NCBI GenBank assembly: GCA_019055375.1 | Contig: JAHQIW010007284.1 | Location: forward strand, 248,001 to 312,000 | Direction of reading: 5' to 3' | DNA length: 64,000 bases | Source: Parelaphostrongylus tenuis | Lineage: Eukaryota > Nematoda > Chromadorea > Rhabditida > Metastrongylidae | Part shown: piece after piece, positions 47,852 to 61,300 of the stretch | How the letters are laid out: every line of letters starts with the position of its first letter | Position numbering within the stretch: the stretch's first letter is position 1 | Translations under genes and position numbers: made by a program | Notes under the pieces: model-generated | What the model was told of the DNA's origin: nothing | Seen by the model: only the letters and a program-made list of their open reading frames with translations | Databases searched by the model: none

Positions 47852-49179
47852 TACAAAAGCCACGATGACAGTCGAGTTTGCATCGTTTATTGAAATTCAA
47901 TCGCTCCTCACACGTTTATTTACGGAACGTAGCAGGATCCATAACAATTTGATGTTCAGAGAATAAATAAGCTTAGAGTTAACGCGAAGTTTACTTCAGT
48001 ACGCAACACAGATTCTTTTTTGTTATCTTAGTCATTTCTATTATTAGTGACTATCACACATTCTCACCAAAGCTCTAGCTTGTTTTTAGATGGATGAGGG
48101 CGGTTTACACCATGTTATCCACTAAGCCATCTGACATGAGAATGATCTCAAAGTTGTCATGCAGAAACGTAATCAAGAGTAGAGACATGCGAAAACGGAG
48201 CAAGGCAAACAACTCCCACGCGTCCTGCAAGAACAGTAAAAAAGGTCGCACAGCAAAGTTGTGATAAATTAACTTGGGAGAAAAAGCAAATATCCTTCAT
48301 CTTATATGTTTTCATAAGACCACAGCTCAAATTTCAACATGACTAATAATTATTTTTGAGCCACGCATTTCAGTGGTCTGTTGAATATTTTCAAGCAGAA
48401 TTCACTACTACCCGGTATGTGATAAGCATCGATTGATGGTGTTACAGATTACGGAAAAACAACTCTGTCTTAGTACATTTCAGCAATTTCAGCGTAGATG
48501 AGACAATCGCGAAAATGTCTGAAACTATTGAAATAACCGCATCCCTTCCCTGTGTCGTTTCCATGCCCCATTTAGCGTCTAATAGCTCGAAGGGAAACCT
48601 GTAAAACATTCAGCTTTCCTATCGCGTGTGACACTAGCTCACTGGGTTCTTCTTCAACCTGTTAAGCATCATATTTTTCTTCACGTTCATGGAGAAATCG
48701 GACCACCGGGTTGGTGGTCATCCTGATCAGCGTTTGACATCTCAAAGATTCAGTCGGCAATGGCTCTCGTCCACCGGTTGTCGCTCCAACGCATTTCTTG
48801 CCCAACGCACCTGATCTTCGAAATTATTTGTGAGAAATGGGATACTGCTAGTATCGGCCTTTCGTGTGCGTTCAGTAACGCTAAGTGATCTGACATACTG
48901 CTTTTTGAGCAGATTGCGGGATAATTGCAAGTGCCAGGTCACCCTTTTTGGACAGCAATAAGCTCATGGCGCTTTTCCATTGACTAGTATTATTGAATGA
49001 CCAGAGCTCTGTGAATATTCTATTAGTGCCGCTTTTTTTTTCAAAATTTTAGCATTTTTCTTTAGCTACGGAGTAATTCCAAGTCTTTCTAATATACTTA
49101 AGGTTGAGTAAACTAAAATCAATCATGCGCAAAGTAGACTATTGCTCTGAGTGATATGTTCATAGCTGAGGGTACATGT

Positions 49180-50560
49180 ATATTAACGCCTAAGAGGTGA
49201 CGTGTACCACCTGAGATACACAATTTTTTGAAAGCCTTTCTCGCTGCATAAAGGTTGTCTCTCAGAAATTTGATAGATATTCGAAAGCTTAACTCCCTAC
49301 GATTTCAATGATCTGCCTAATTTTGAAAGAAGGCTTTTCATTTTGTTGCAGCAGCGAAAATAGCATTATGTTTCACACACAATTTTCTTCATTTGCTCTG
49401 CTGGGGCTTCGATATAGCTGTTAACTGAAGTTTTATTAATCGCTAAATAGCCTAAATTTTGAGGCTATCGATGACATAATTGGTTTTTGAAGGTTTTTAT
49501 AGAACGCTATAAGAGCGAGAAGAAGATAACATTTCACGCCTTAGATGTCACCTCTCAGCTTTGAAGTCATAGATGGTTTACTAGAATTATAGGCGAAGTT
49601 TATAGGTCGGAGGTATCTTATTGTCACGCGAAAAGTGAAATGTTCCGAGTGGACCTCGAATGGAAGGTTTTTTCTAAAAAGAGTGATTAGATCTCTTGAA
49701 ATCCTACATTTTTCAGCGCTAATACCACGTCCTTGTAAAAAACAAACTTCAACCCCTATTGTACATCTGTACTGCCTGTCTTGCAAGAACGTAGCATGAA
49801 TACACATCCTCTACAACTAAACGTATCTAATAGAGGTCTTTGTTGAGGTAATTCTAATTTGTAGCTCGAGTAAGTGTAGGAAGAACGCTCGTTCATCATT
49901 GCGTATGATGCGGTGCTTCTCCCATCAGCACCCATCATCAATAAAAAGATATATTTTTTGCTCGTTCTAGACATTTTGGTAGTTATTCGATAGCGTAATG
50001 CTCGGAAATTCGAAAGATGTATTTTACTTTAGGGAAGGTCTCTATATTAAGCTGTAACAGTGGAATTAAATGATATCAAACACTCAAGCATCTTTCGATG
50101 AGTAAAGCTTTTTCACAAAAAGTACATCAATTTTTCCACGGCCACAAATCTTGGCAGACTTGAGAGAGCTTTTGATTTTCCAAAAAATCTCTTTTTATGC
50201 TGCAACACTAACAATAATTTTGCATTTCACATGCTGGGCGTATGTCTTCCACCGGCATGTGGATGAGTATTACAACATTAATATTTAGCCCTGACCATTC
50301 AATAACTAGTCCATAGCTTAAATCTCGAAAATTTCGGTAGTGTGTTTGCCTTTTGAAATATGTTGCGCATCTAAGCATTTTTCGCCAAACACGGATTTTC
50401 TCTCAGGCTTTCGCATTCATTCGATAGCGCAAATTTCAGCAATTTTAAGAGTATGCTTAGTTTTTCAGAAAGACCTCTTAGTGCGTCGTTACAGCTAAAA
50501 GTGTGTTGGGTTTTACACTTTGCGCACACCGCACGCCACATGTAAATTGAGCTGCGGGAT
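49180..50560 (-). repeat. 1.4-kb element, copy A (inverted)
   Basis: Read on the minus strand from 50,560 down, the sequence follows copy C (62,340-63,745) along its length: the GTGCGGTGTG palindrome region, GTGTAAAACCCAACA, the TTTTAGCTGTAACGACGC block, GCGCTATCGAATG, the GTATCATACGCAATGATG block, CTTGCAAGACAGGCAGT, and finally TGCAGCGAGAAAGGC with GGTACACGTCACC. There is no intact long reading frame. Confidence 0.7.
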
Positions 50561-50940
50561 CGACAAGGTGTAGTGTGTGAAACTCAACAATCTTTTAGCT
50601 GTAACAGCGCATTAAGACGTCCTTCTCAAAAACCAAGCCTTTATTAAGATCGTTGGATTTATGCTGTTGAATGGTTAATAAAAGTCTAAAAAAACCTTCT
50701 GTCTAGCGAAAGATGCATTTAATGTGAAAGAAAATTTTACTTCACTCTCACAGTGCAATATAAAAACCATTTGGAAAAAAAAAGCACACCCTTCAGAGTC
50801 ACGGTGTTGGAGCCGTCGATTATTTACTAAAATCTCAAATAGGGATAAAAGCACTTTATTCTGAAAACGGGTGCGAGAAGTACCGCAATGACTTCTCTGG
50901 AGACACAAAGCTCTGACCAATACTTTGCATAATGCCAATG
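50560..50940 (+). repeat. Partial 1.4-kb element, head-to-head with copy A
   Basis: The plus strand from about 50,570 repeats the start of the element (GTGTGTGAAACTCAACA, TTTTAGCTGTAACAGCGC, CTTCTCAAAAACCAAGCC, GAAAGATGCATTTAATGTG). Together with copy A it forms an inverted repeat centred near 50,555. Confidence 0.6.
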
Positions 50941-51914
50941 TTTAAGCCTTTTATCCAAGCACTTTTATCTCTTCCCGCTCAGAATTCCTCCACTATCCAT
51001 AACTACTCAACCTTTTCTCACGTACGTCAATACTAAATAATTGGAAATAAACAGTGATTGATATAAACTCAGCCATAGTGAGAGTTTCGACGACCAAGTA
51101 TCGAATACAGCATGCATAACCATTTTTTGATCAATTGTAAGTTGTTTTTCAACTTTGATTTGCCGTGACGACTCTTAGATCATGTACAAAACGAGCGAAG
51201 ATTATGAATAAGGATGTTTATTGTGATACCTTTTGTAGAACTCAATACAATCGACTGATTGCAAAATTTGCTGTGATTGCGTAATGAACCAACGATTTTC
51301 TCTACAGAAGACATGTATGTCTAAATCAAAACATGTGGCTGATCAGAAAATATCTTTTTCTATCAAAGTAATAGAAGAGTTCCGAAAAATTTTGCCAAAC
51401 GAAAGAAAAAATCTCCATCAAGCAACGAAAACGCGCAGTTCGCTCTGCGCGCATCGCTTTCTACAGCCGTCCGTTGGGGGTTAATATTCCATTTTTGTAT
51501 GGCTCCCTTTCTTCGCCAGTATCACTTCTTGACCGCTTGATCTAAGTAACATTAAGATTTCCAGCTTCTCAAGACGTACACCAATTATGAAGTGAATTTT
51601 ATTGCTAAAATAAAAGAGAAGCGCGAAATGTGGTCTTCAAGAATACCAAGTAAAAATTTGAGCAAATATCGGTTAATATGCAATGTGCTTTTGTCTCTCT
51701 TATATCAACTGTTCCGAGCACCTATCACCGACCCCCAAAGGTCGGCTATAGAATCAATGAGAGCAATGTAAATTGGGAGATTTTCGTTGATTGCTTGAGA
51801 TTTTTTTCTTCGTTTAACAAAAATTTGCGAATTCTTTGGCACTACTTTGATAGAATAAGATATTCTTTACTCACACATATGCTTTTGGTTCCGTTATACG
51901 TGTCTTTTGTAGAG

Positions 51915-52190
51915 GAAAACGCTGGTTTACTGCGCAATCGTACTGAATTTGGCGTTCAATCGAAAGCATTGCGTTGTACAAAGGGGATCATAAAGAAAAT
52001 CATTTGTTTTGCTCTTCCCCAATTCTATACAAGTCACAAAAATGATAATAGTAAATAAAAATCTAAGAATAGCAAGTGATTTATCAGAAATTATTACGCA
52101 TGCTGTATTCGATATCTGATAAACGAATATCTCACTATAACTATGTTTATATCAATCATTCGTTTATTTTAAGTTACTCAGAGTTGAGGT
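51915..52190 (+). repeat. Repeat S, copy without the hairpin
   Basis: Matches 61,684-62,330: GAAAACGCTGGTTTACT, CAATCGTACTGA, TTGTACAA, TAGTAAATAAAAAT, ATTACGCATGCTGTATTCGA and ATATCAATCATTCGTTTATT occur in the same order. It lacks the 323-bp hairpin present in the other copy. Confidence 0.7.
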
Positions 52191-53499
52191 GAGAGAGTAT
52201 CTGAGTACTCATGAATAGTGCAAGAATGCTGAGCGGTAAAAATAACCGTGTTTAAATGAAAAGCTTGAAACATCGGCACTATGCGAGCTACTAGACAGAA
52301 GTATGTGTCTCCTGAGAAATACTCTCGATACTTTTATCCAATTCTCACTCATATGCCAAAAAAAGTATTTTTCATTCCTTTTTCGAGGTTTTAGTGATTA
52401 TTGAGCAAGTTGGATATCGAGAATCTAAAGGGTGTGTCTGATTTTTCAAATGGTTCTCATGTTATGCTCTAAAGGGGTGAAGTAAAATTTGCTGTGCTTT
52501 TATGTTAGACGGTGATAAATTTCAAGTCACTCTCATTCGCTGATCAGAATCTTTTCTTAGAAGTGTTAGCACTTATTAGAAAGCTAAGATCTCTGGCTAC
52601 AACAATGCTTCAACAGTTTTTCAGATCACCCTATTATGTCGCTGTAGCATACAGAATAGAATTTCGTTTCTAATTCGCCATTCGCCTCCTTTTTTACTAA
52701 GCGTATAAATCGCTGCAAGGACGAAAAGATATAATCTTATAGACAGTATTCCGTAGCATCAAAATCTACGTTTCTATCTGAAATTGCTGTCGAAGTGGTG
52801 GAAAATCCCAAATTGAATAACAATATTTTCAAACGCGATCGGTCGCTCCGCCCTGCCCCCTTTCCCACCGCTCCGCTAGTCGACCGATGAGCAAAGTCGC
52901 CGCAAAGGTTCATAGCTGAGTAAAATGTAAAGGCAAGCCACAGCACGACTTGTTAGTAAGATAATCGCCTGATCTGACTCGCAGCTCAGCTATGATCCAC
53001 CGCATTACGCGTTAGAACGGCAGCAACTATTGTTATTTTATTGAGGATTTTCTCACCGCATCGACAGAAACTTCTAAAAAAAAAAACGCGTGATTCTGAC
53101 GGAACGGTAAATTCTGTAGGCGCTGACATGCTTTTCGTGCTTCTAGCGTTCTATCTTCGTGGTAAAAAGGAAGCAAATTGCGAGTGAGAAATGAATTTTT
53201 TTTCTCGGTGTTACAGCGTTATAAAAGGGTGTTTTGAAAAACCGGCATGTGCAGTTTTAGGCAAAAGTTCAAGCTATTCAATTCCCACAACACCCCTTTG
53301 AAAATTTGTTATCCTGAGAGTGAGAATGACTTGGAAATTTGGCGCCGCTCAATATGTAAGTAACAATTTTCCTTCACACTCAAACATCTTTCGCAGGACA
53401 GAAGTTTTCATTTAGACTTTCAACAACCATTCGATAGCACAAATCCCATCGATCTTGATAACAAGCTTGGTTTTTGAGAAAAACGTTTTATTGTATTCT

Positions 53500-54870
53500 A
53501 ACAGCTCAAAGATTATTAAGTTTCGCCTTGAGCCGTAAGGGCGAACTGAGAAGTCCCTCTCAAAAACTAGGCATATCCTTGAAATTATTTAGATTTGCGC
53601 TATCGAATGGGTGTGAAAGCCTGAGAGAAAACCCGTATCTAGCGAAGAAAAATTCAGATGTGCAACACAATTTTATTCTTGTTGCTACAGTTCGCAAAGG
53701 GAATTTTTTCAAAGGCAAGCACATTATTGGAATACTCGGTATTTGAGCAATCGAGTAGTTATTGAACGGAGACGGCTTGATGTCAATGTTGCAGTATCCA
53801 TCCACATCCCGTGGAAGACAAATGCGCTGCATGTGAAATGTCATCTTTATTCCAGTGTTGAAACGCAAGAAGAAGATTTCTTGGAAAACCAAGAGCACTG
53901 TCGAATTTGCCGATATTTGTGTTATCAAAGAGCTGGTGAATTTTTTGGGTAGAAGCTTTGCTCATCGATAGATGTTCAAGTGTCAAATAACGTATTGTTT
54001 TCCCTGTCACAGTGTAATGTAGAGACCTTTTGGAAAATGAAATGTACATTTTGATTTTTCAAGAGTTAAGCCATCGAAAAACTGCTAAAATGTCTTGAGA
54101 GAGCGAAAAGTACTCTTTTCTTGAATATGGGCGCTGATAGGGTAAGTACCGTATCATACGCGATGACGAACGCGCCCTCTTTCTTTACTTACTCGGAGTA
54201 TATATTAAAAATACCTCCATGTAAACCTCTATTAAAAATGTTAGTTGTAAAAGACGTGCTTTCAAACTACTTCTTGCAAGACAGGCAATACAAATGCACA
54301 ATAACGGTTGGGAGTGTGTTTATTTTTTCCAGCGAAGTGATATTCCCGTTGACAAATGGAGGATTTCAAGATAAAAAACCACTCTTTATGTCAAATAACC
54401 TTTGTAGAAGGTTCATTAGTGATATTCCTTCCTTTTTGTAACGACAACACTTCTCTGACTCATAAGCACTTGTTATTACCAAAAAACCACCTATTACGTC
54501 TAAGCGGCGGGGTAGTATTTTAGGCGTGAAGTTAATCTGCTTTTCACTCTTACAGCGTTTTATAATAAGCTTTCAAAAACCATTAACACTTTGATAATCC
54601 TCGAAATTTGGGCTATCTAAGAACAAGCAAAACTTTAGTGGAGAGCTATATCGAAGCCCCAATCAAGCAAATGAAGAAAGTGCGAAACATAATGTTTTTA
54701 CACTGTTGCAGCGTAACGAAAAGGCTTCTGTAGAAATTAAACAGATTGAGTAAAGACTTGGACTTTCGATAGCTGCCAAATATCTGAGAGAAAGCTTTTA
54801 TGCAGCGAGAAATGCCTTCAAACAATCGTGTACCTCAGATGATACACGTCGTCCTTTAGGGGTAAATGCC
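53500..54870 (+). repeat. 1.4-kb element, copy B
   Basis: Direct-orientation copy related to C: TTCTCAAAAACTAGGCAT-like block, GCGCTATCGAATGGGTGTGA, TCCCGTGGAAGACA, ACCGTATCATACGCGATGA, TTGCAAGACAGGCAATAC, TTTTATGCAGCGAGAAATGC and the final GTGTACCTCAGATGATACAC. Sequence identity is patchy and there are several indels. Confidence 0.65.
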
Positions 54871-57800
54871 CTTCTACAAATTAGTCTTTCCTATTTCAAA
54901 TTTGAAAGTGGATTTGAAATTCAAGTTTCTGAGCTTTCCTTTATCGTGTGTATGCTCCGTATTCTTCTATGGACTCTTTCATATAATTGGTGCATACGCA
55001 ACTCTTTGATGTAAAAAAAATCCTTCCTCACTATGCAATCATACTGCTGTCACCATTTATTGGAGATGTATATGTTGTGAACGAAATATTACAGTGATTG
55101 CTTTGTGATTTTGATTTCCACTCATTTCAAACAATACGTCGAGATCATCACGAATGAAATTCATAACACAGCGAGTTACATGTCAAAAATGATGCTGCTC
55201 ATTGCAATATGATTCCACATCATGAAGCAAAAAGACTTCTGTGCTCCTCCATCGGCCATACCCCTTCAACGGTAGTGGTCTCTCGCCGAAAAAGAGAAAA
55301 TAAGTGCGAAATCATTAATGAGATACCCTCCTATAAATGTCGACTGACACAACGCCACATCTGGATATTTGACCACTGGCTATAGGAAGTGCAGGAAAAC
55401 AACTCCATGTGCTGAAATGAGTCACCGCAGAGAAAATGAAACATTTAGGTGTCATACTGGCCACTTCCGTTACGTGATAATCACACCGCAGCGATCGCTC
55501 GAACGAGGCTGCCAACTAGTCTTGATGGTGTCGAGTGCAATAGATTTCTCGACAGTGATCAACGCTGACTCTGTATCTTTTCACTGTTCAATTTTTAGCT
55601 TTCACCCGATCGATATTTGAAAGCTTTTGATTATGCGACCTTCGCACACAGTGAACGTTGATTATTCGAATTCAAAAAGGTGCTCTAGCATCAATTCTAG
55701 TGACCAGCTCTAATGCCAGGAGCACTTCTTCGTTAGACGGCACGAGATCAGAAACCGGTTCCGAAAAATTTCTCAAGAAAATTAACAACTATTCGAAAGC
55801 TTAAATCTCTATCTAGCACAGTACATGCCCGATTTTTTAAGTCAGTCTTTCTATAACGCTTCAACGAAAGGAAGACATTCATGTTCCACACACGTGTCTT
55901 GCAAGGCAGAGTTCTTTCTTTGTACTATTAATAATCGTTCGATAGCGTGGGATCTAAAGATACCAAAGCTGTGCTTGCTTTTTGGAGAGGTCGTTTCTGC
56001 GCAGTGTAGCAGGAAAAATAAAATAGATTCACATGAGCAAGCAAGTGTACTTTAACCAACTCATGGTCTAGGGCTGGAGCGGCAAGGAATAGGGGGTCGG
56101 TGAAGTCACCGATCGATGGTGGATAAGTGAAGTGTGATTTTTGTCATTTGATCAAAGATTGTTTCTTCGTTTTTAAAAAAATTCTAGACCAAAAGTTTGG
56201 CAAAGATACTAAAAGATACCAAAAGACCTCCTCTACACGTTCATTTAATTTCCTGCTTCCAGCGAAGTAACGATTGAATTCCGCGGCCGATGTGGAAAAC
56301 AATTTTATTTTAAACTTTAGAAAGTTATAAAATCGTTTTCTCGAAAAACGGTTGAGTACAGTTCTTTCCAGAGACCTAAGCTTTAAAGTGATTAGTAACG
56401 CTCTGATAAAAATTTCTTGTCGAGCGAAAGAGGTTGGTTTTTCATCTCGAGCCGTCTAACGGAAAAGACCATGATGAAGGCTATACCTGATAAGCGAAGG
56501 TTGCTCATAAAAGAAAATTTCAGTGTAATGTGGTTAAATCTAGGGTGAATTTATCTACTTAGGTGAAAACTTCGTTAACACAAGTACACGGATACACGGA
56601 AAATCAGGGAGAACCACATTTTATTTCGTAAAGCGTTCATGCGGAAACACTACGTCTACGAAACAAGTGTGTGTTTGATAAATCCTTCCTCAATATTCTA
56701 AACCATGAACATTATAACATTCGCAACAAATTGTTATGAACTGAACTTTGATCGATTATACATATTCGGCTGCAGCGCCAGTTCAGTGCTCCAGAAAATT
56801 CGTGATACTTTTACAATGGTTTGAGGTGCTCTTAGAATGCTGAGTAGTTCTACTTGCTCCTACACAAACATAATCGCTCTATGCGATTGAAAATAAATTT
56901 CTGCCACTTTACTCTTTGACCCACTCCTCCATATTCTTCAATATTAATCCTTTACTCTAGCAATGGCCCCTCGCATCTAAAAAATCTCTTAGTAGAAATT
57001 CAACCTAATCAGCTCAACAAGCTCCATTCTCAGAACTTAGCGCATCTTATCAAAAATTCTAGTTTTTGGGTGCTAAGGTCGTCGGTGAGCGCGATATCAA
57101 AATGTCATCTCAGCGAACTACATAAATCTCACTTCATTATCTCCTAATCTATAACTTTAATTTCCAACTCCCAACAAGGTAGAGGATGCAATAGTGTAAC
57201 AATTTGCTACTTTGTTTTCACAGTATGAATAATATGACTTTTCGATCAATGGCAACCAACTGGCTATTAATCTCATCAAATTTATCCACACCATTCATAG
57301 TTACATTTGTTCCCGATGGTCTATTCGAGTAATAGGAGTATTCGTAATTGTCGTCATCTGTTTCTTTTTCACTCTTGAAGAAAGTAGAAATTTCTTGAGG
57401 GAAAAACTAAAAATTATAACAGCCCCTTTGTTTGACTCTGTTGGAGGATCTCGTTATGATCGTATGTGTTACACAAAGCAAATATACAAAGCAATCGCTC
57501 AGAAAATAACAAACAATAAAACTTTTAGGCATATTTATCTACAGCTAGATGGCAGCAATGGACAGCCGTTTTATAGGTGGAATGCATCAGCTCAAACTGG
57601 TGATTTGAAATTGCGACATGCACAAATCTATCCATCGTTTAGGTTATCGAAAATCTCAACTGGGCGCAACACGGCAGAGGGCAGTCGATGCAGACATTCG
57701 ATGGAGTCAACCACTCTAACACCGCCCACGTAAAGTGGTGGTGGTGCTAAACAAAATTTGATTAGTAACTTTGTAAAAGCCACTGCGGACATTAAACTTA

Positions 57801-57878
57801 CGCTCGACTACGGTCTCGTAACGAGGCATGCTGTGCCATGAAACATCAGCAGGAAGAGCAGCACTGAGAAAAGAAGCT

Positions 57879-58042
57879 TCAGCGTGCACATCGATTGAAA
57901 TGGAAGCTCAAATTTGGCCAAAACGCAAGATGAAGAATTAAGAACGTGCACTCGAACTCCGCGCTGGTCTCTCTGGGTGGTAGGCAATATTTCGGAGAGA
58001 TGGAGATCTCCGAAGATGCCGTTTCCATTTCAGTATTCGACA
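57879..58042 (-). CDS. Possible last exon following the 21-residue-repeat exon
   Basis: A TATTGTAG acceptor in the right phase (two bases) for the exon at 58,129-58,312 opens 53 codons to TGA, including SNTEMETASSEISISPKYCL. Phase agreement is the main support; the later part is hydrophobic and unlike the upstream exon. Confidence 0.25.
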
Positions 58043-58128
58043 CTACAATACGAGAATTCTGCTCGTAACAATATTTAACAGTCAAAGAACAGGAGATATT
58101 CATAGTTGTGCGAATAAAAACTACGTAC

Positions 58129-58312
58129 ATGTCGTGAGAAATTCACTTCCATCTCCCACTATCTCTTTAACAGTTTCGAGGATTCCTGCAGCAGTCGTTA
58201 AATGTTTAGCTTTTTCTTTCAACGTCTCTTGAGCAGTTTCGATGCTTTTTGCAGCCACCGTCTGAGTTTTGTCTTCTCCTTTCAACAGTGCCTTGGCAGT
58301 TTTGACACTTTT
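58129..58312 (-). CDS. Exon with 21-residue helical repeats, unidentified protein
   Basis: A minus-strand exon with an AAAATAG acceptor and a strong GTACGT donor gives 61 open codons in phase 0. The peptide is built of repeats of 21 residues: KSVKTAKALLKGEDKTQT.., KSIETAQETLKEKAKHLT.. and GILETVKEIVGDGSEFLT... Each unit has Ala/Thr, Leu and Lys/Glu placed as in an amphipathic helix. There are no Met or Pro residues. Such repeats occur in extended helical or LEA-like proteins, but no family is recognised. Neighbouring exons on the same strand are not settled (one candidate at 57,879-58,042). Confidence 0.5.
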
Positions 58313-61300
58313 CTATTTTCTTCTTCTGAATTACTATATTAAGTTCTCATAGCTTTCAAGAAAAAAATATTAATCTTTTCTATAGGCCATAATATCCCAA
58401 GAAACGGCTTGAAGTAACATCGAAAAATGCTACCATAAAGGCTCAACATCTCAGAATTCTTATGCAATAATTTAGTGAAGCATTTTTCTGCAGAATTTCA
58501 TTTTTTGAAAAAGCTTTGTGTCGTGAAAATGTGCTTGATGGGCTTTCAGAAACCTCGAATCAGCATGGTTGCTGATTATTTGCATGAACATAAAAAGTGT
58601 GTCGTTGATCAAAACATGCATTCATTGTTCTGCAAATACAGGATGTTCCTAAAATTCATCCATTCTTGTTATTTTCGGGATTTCAAAAGCTCAAGTATAT
58701 TATCACAGTTGAGACATGAACATCTTGATTTCTTTGTCAATTTATTTCTCAGGTGAATTTCGCTTATTACGAGGGCTCGGACCACAATTTATGGCAAGGT
58801 TCTAAGTTGTGGCGAAGTGTGACCATGCACCACATAGGGGGCAGATTTTTTTGGGAGCACGAAGCTTCTGCCTTTAGTGTCCTGCTCCGAATCCTACTAT
58901 ATAAATGATCAACCTTTAACTTGCCGCGTAGGTGTACCACCTAACAGGCGCTACGATGGCTGTTTACGCGTGACGCTTTCAAATGACAGTATTCATTTCA
59001 TAAATGAATTCGATCCTTATCGTCACTTAAGATGGTTCTAAGACCAGTAAAAGATCGATTACTGTGAATAGACTTTAATAAGCTTTTGGCAGTGGGAACA
59101 TTGGCGATGCAGCCTATTGAACATCACAACAATCGTTGGCCAAAAGTATATAATTATGTTCTGCGATGCACTTGTACATTGAAAATTCTCTTCAAAGTGC
59201 TTGTATATGTTGCTAAGAGAAAATGTTATGGATTTTATAGTGCTAATAAATGTAAATTCCTTGCAGTTGTGGAACAAGCCATAGAAAGCGATAGCGAAGG
59301 TCAAATGACCAAAGCCTTTTCATAATTTAGACAATTTAGTTCAAGCCTACGAAATGGCTTACCACCCCATCGTGGCTAGGAACAATCCTGGATCTTGTAC
59401 AGCGAAATACAGCCAGAGGCTCAAAGCTCTAGGAGGATAATTAAGCTGAGAAGAAGTCCGACATTTCCGCTCGGAAAGAACATCATAGAGAAAACCGTAC
59501 CAGAAATGACCTCCGTCCTCGTAGATACTACACGCAAGGTGGCAATCTTCCTCTGATGGAGAAGAAACGGCGGCTGCTGTAAAGTTGTGGCGATCTGAGG
59601 AAACCCCGGCTAGGCTTACCTTTGAACTCCAGGAAACAAAGCAGCAAGTCTTGAAGACGGACTTTCCAAGTATCCAGCTAAGTTCAAGATTCTATGAGTT
59701 TGAGGCAAAATACAAGCACTCTGCTCTCATACTTGCTGGCCTACTGGTGGCACGTCGCCCTGCAGCTTTTCACTACTAAACCATTTCCGAAGGATAGCTA
59801 AATTTAAGGGTTTCGATGAAAGCCTTCTCAAGCAGGATACACTTTATAGAAGAATTGTCCTAATCAAGTACATCACTGAGACAGAAAATTTCGGTTGTAT
59901 TGACAATGAAAAGACGTAAAAAGGCACGTGTGAAAGAAAATTTGGATAAAATTCGTTGTAGGACTTATTTACGTTTAGACTCCTCACTTCTAATTACTAA
60001 ACATGACGTCTAATACAGCAATAGCAAGGTATTAGTGATGACCAGCCCCTAGAACACTTACCGCCTAAGGTGAAATTTGTCGCTATGGCTAAGGTCCATT
60101 GAGAGACAACTGCTTGTCGATAGAGCTGTAGAAAAATTGAACCCATACGAGAATTCATTTAGTGACATAAACTAAGCAGATATTAAATGCATATTATTTG
60201 ATAGCTGAAGATGAGAAAATAAGTCAGTTTGATTTTTTGCTTTTTCCAGCCTTGATACAATTGATAATCTTGTGACTGCGTAAATCATCACTTCTGTTTA
60301 TCTTTATAGTACGCATCAATAACATAGTATTGCAAACTTATGAGGAAAATAAGGAGATATGGAATTGTTAAAGCGGACATACCAGAAGGGTAAGTAGGAA
60401 AGGATAAGATACCTTTTTCAGTCTATCGTCTGAAAAATACACAAGCACCTTCTTCCACCTGTAATGAAGGATAAAGCTCTCGGCTTTGATCAAGCTCTGG
60501 AAGATGCGGTACGCAGTAGACTTCATCACTCACCGTAAGAGGTGACTGATTACATATCTGGTCCATACAAAGACAAGGGGTGCCTGCCGATGACCAAAGG
60601 CTGCTAAACATTGCGGCTTATAGCTGGCTCGATATCTTGTTTTCGAGATTAAGCGTTTCGTCATCTATCTAAAAGAAATAGACCTTACTCACGGAAGAAA
60701 GATGATACGATTCCGTGTAAAATTTGGGGCAGCAGAAACAAGCTCCTCTTTTTTCTTCATTACCGTAAGCGGTCATTTCAAGATTTTAGTTGATAGAATT
60801 TATCGATGATCAAATCAAACCAACTTTTACGAGTGCGCCTACGCCACCACCTCTGTAACTGTCTCACTTTTTGAAAAACCGTGCTCCTTGGTTTCACAGA
60901 AGGTGTGGAATGAATGGCATATCTTTCTCTTAACATATCTGACGGCATCGCACTCCATACTCCTAGGGTGATTTACTTGATCCATCATATAGAACACAGA
61001 TAGAAGTAAAGAGAAAATAGAGGTAGAGATTGGTACCTCAGATATTTGAAATTTAAGCGAACTTAAAATGTCCTGAGGTTATAACAGTCTTTCCGTACTA
61101 ACACAGATCACAATCTCATACCGGCGGCTCCTTCGGTATCAAGATTAGCTGCCATCAGCATAAACGAGAGCACAACCACGCTCGCATATATAAATGTATC
61201 TAGCCGAGCACACAAGGTGTATGCCATATTTCCGCTGCGGAATGGGAGAGTTCATATTTCAAATCTACATGCATTTTAGGTAAACAGGCAGTTGCTTTCA

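Larger units (their letters stand above)
47852..57878. other. Repeat-rich intergenic region
   Basis: About 10 kb upstream of the channel gene without a supportable gene. It contains large copies of the 1.4-kb element (minus at 49.2-50.6, plus at 53.5-54.9), smaller relatives in both orientations (50.57-50.94, 53.3-53.5 and 55.7-56.4 kb), and the hairpin-free copy of another repeat at 51.9-52.2 kb. A GC-rich patch lies at 52.83-52.92 kb. Confidence 0.55.

Noticed and set aside
57395..57733. 112-codon plus-strand frame
   Set aside because: No splice context or motif; minus-strand and other plus frames are also open over parts of it.
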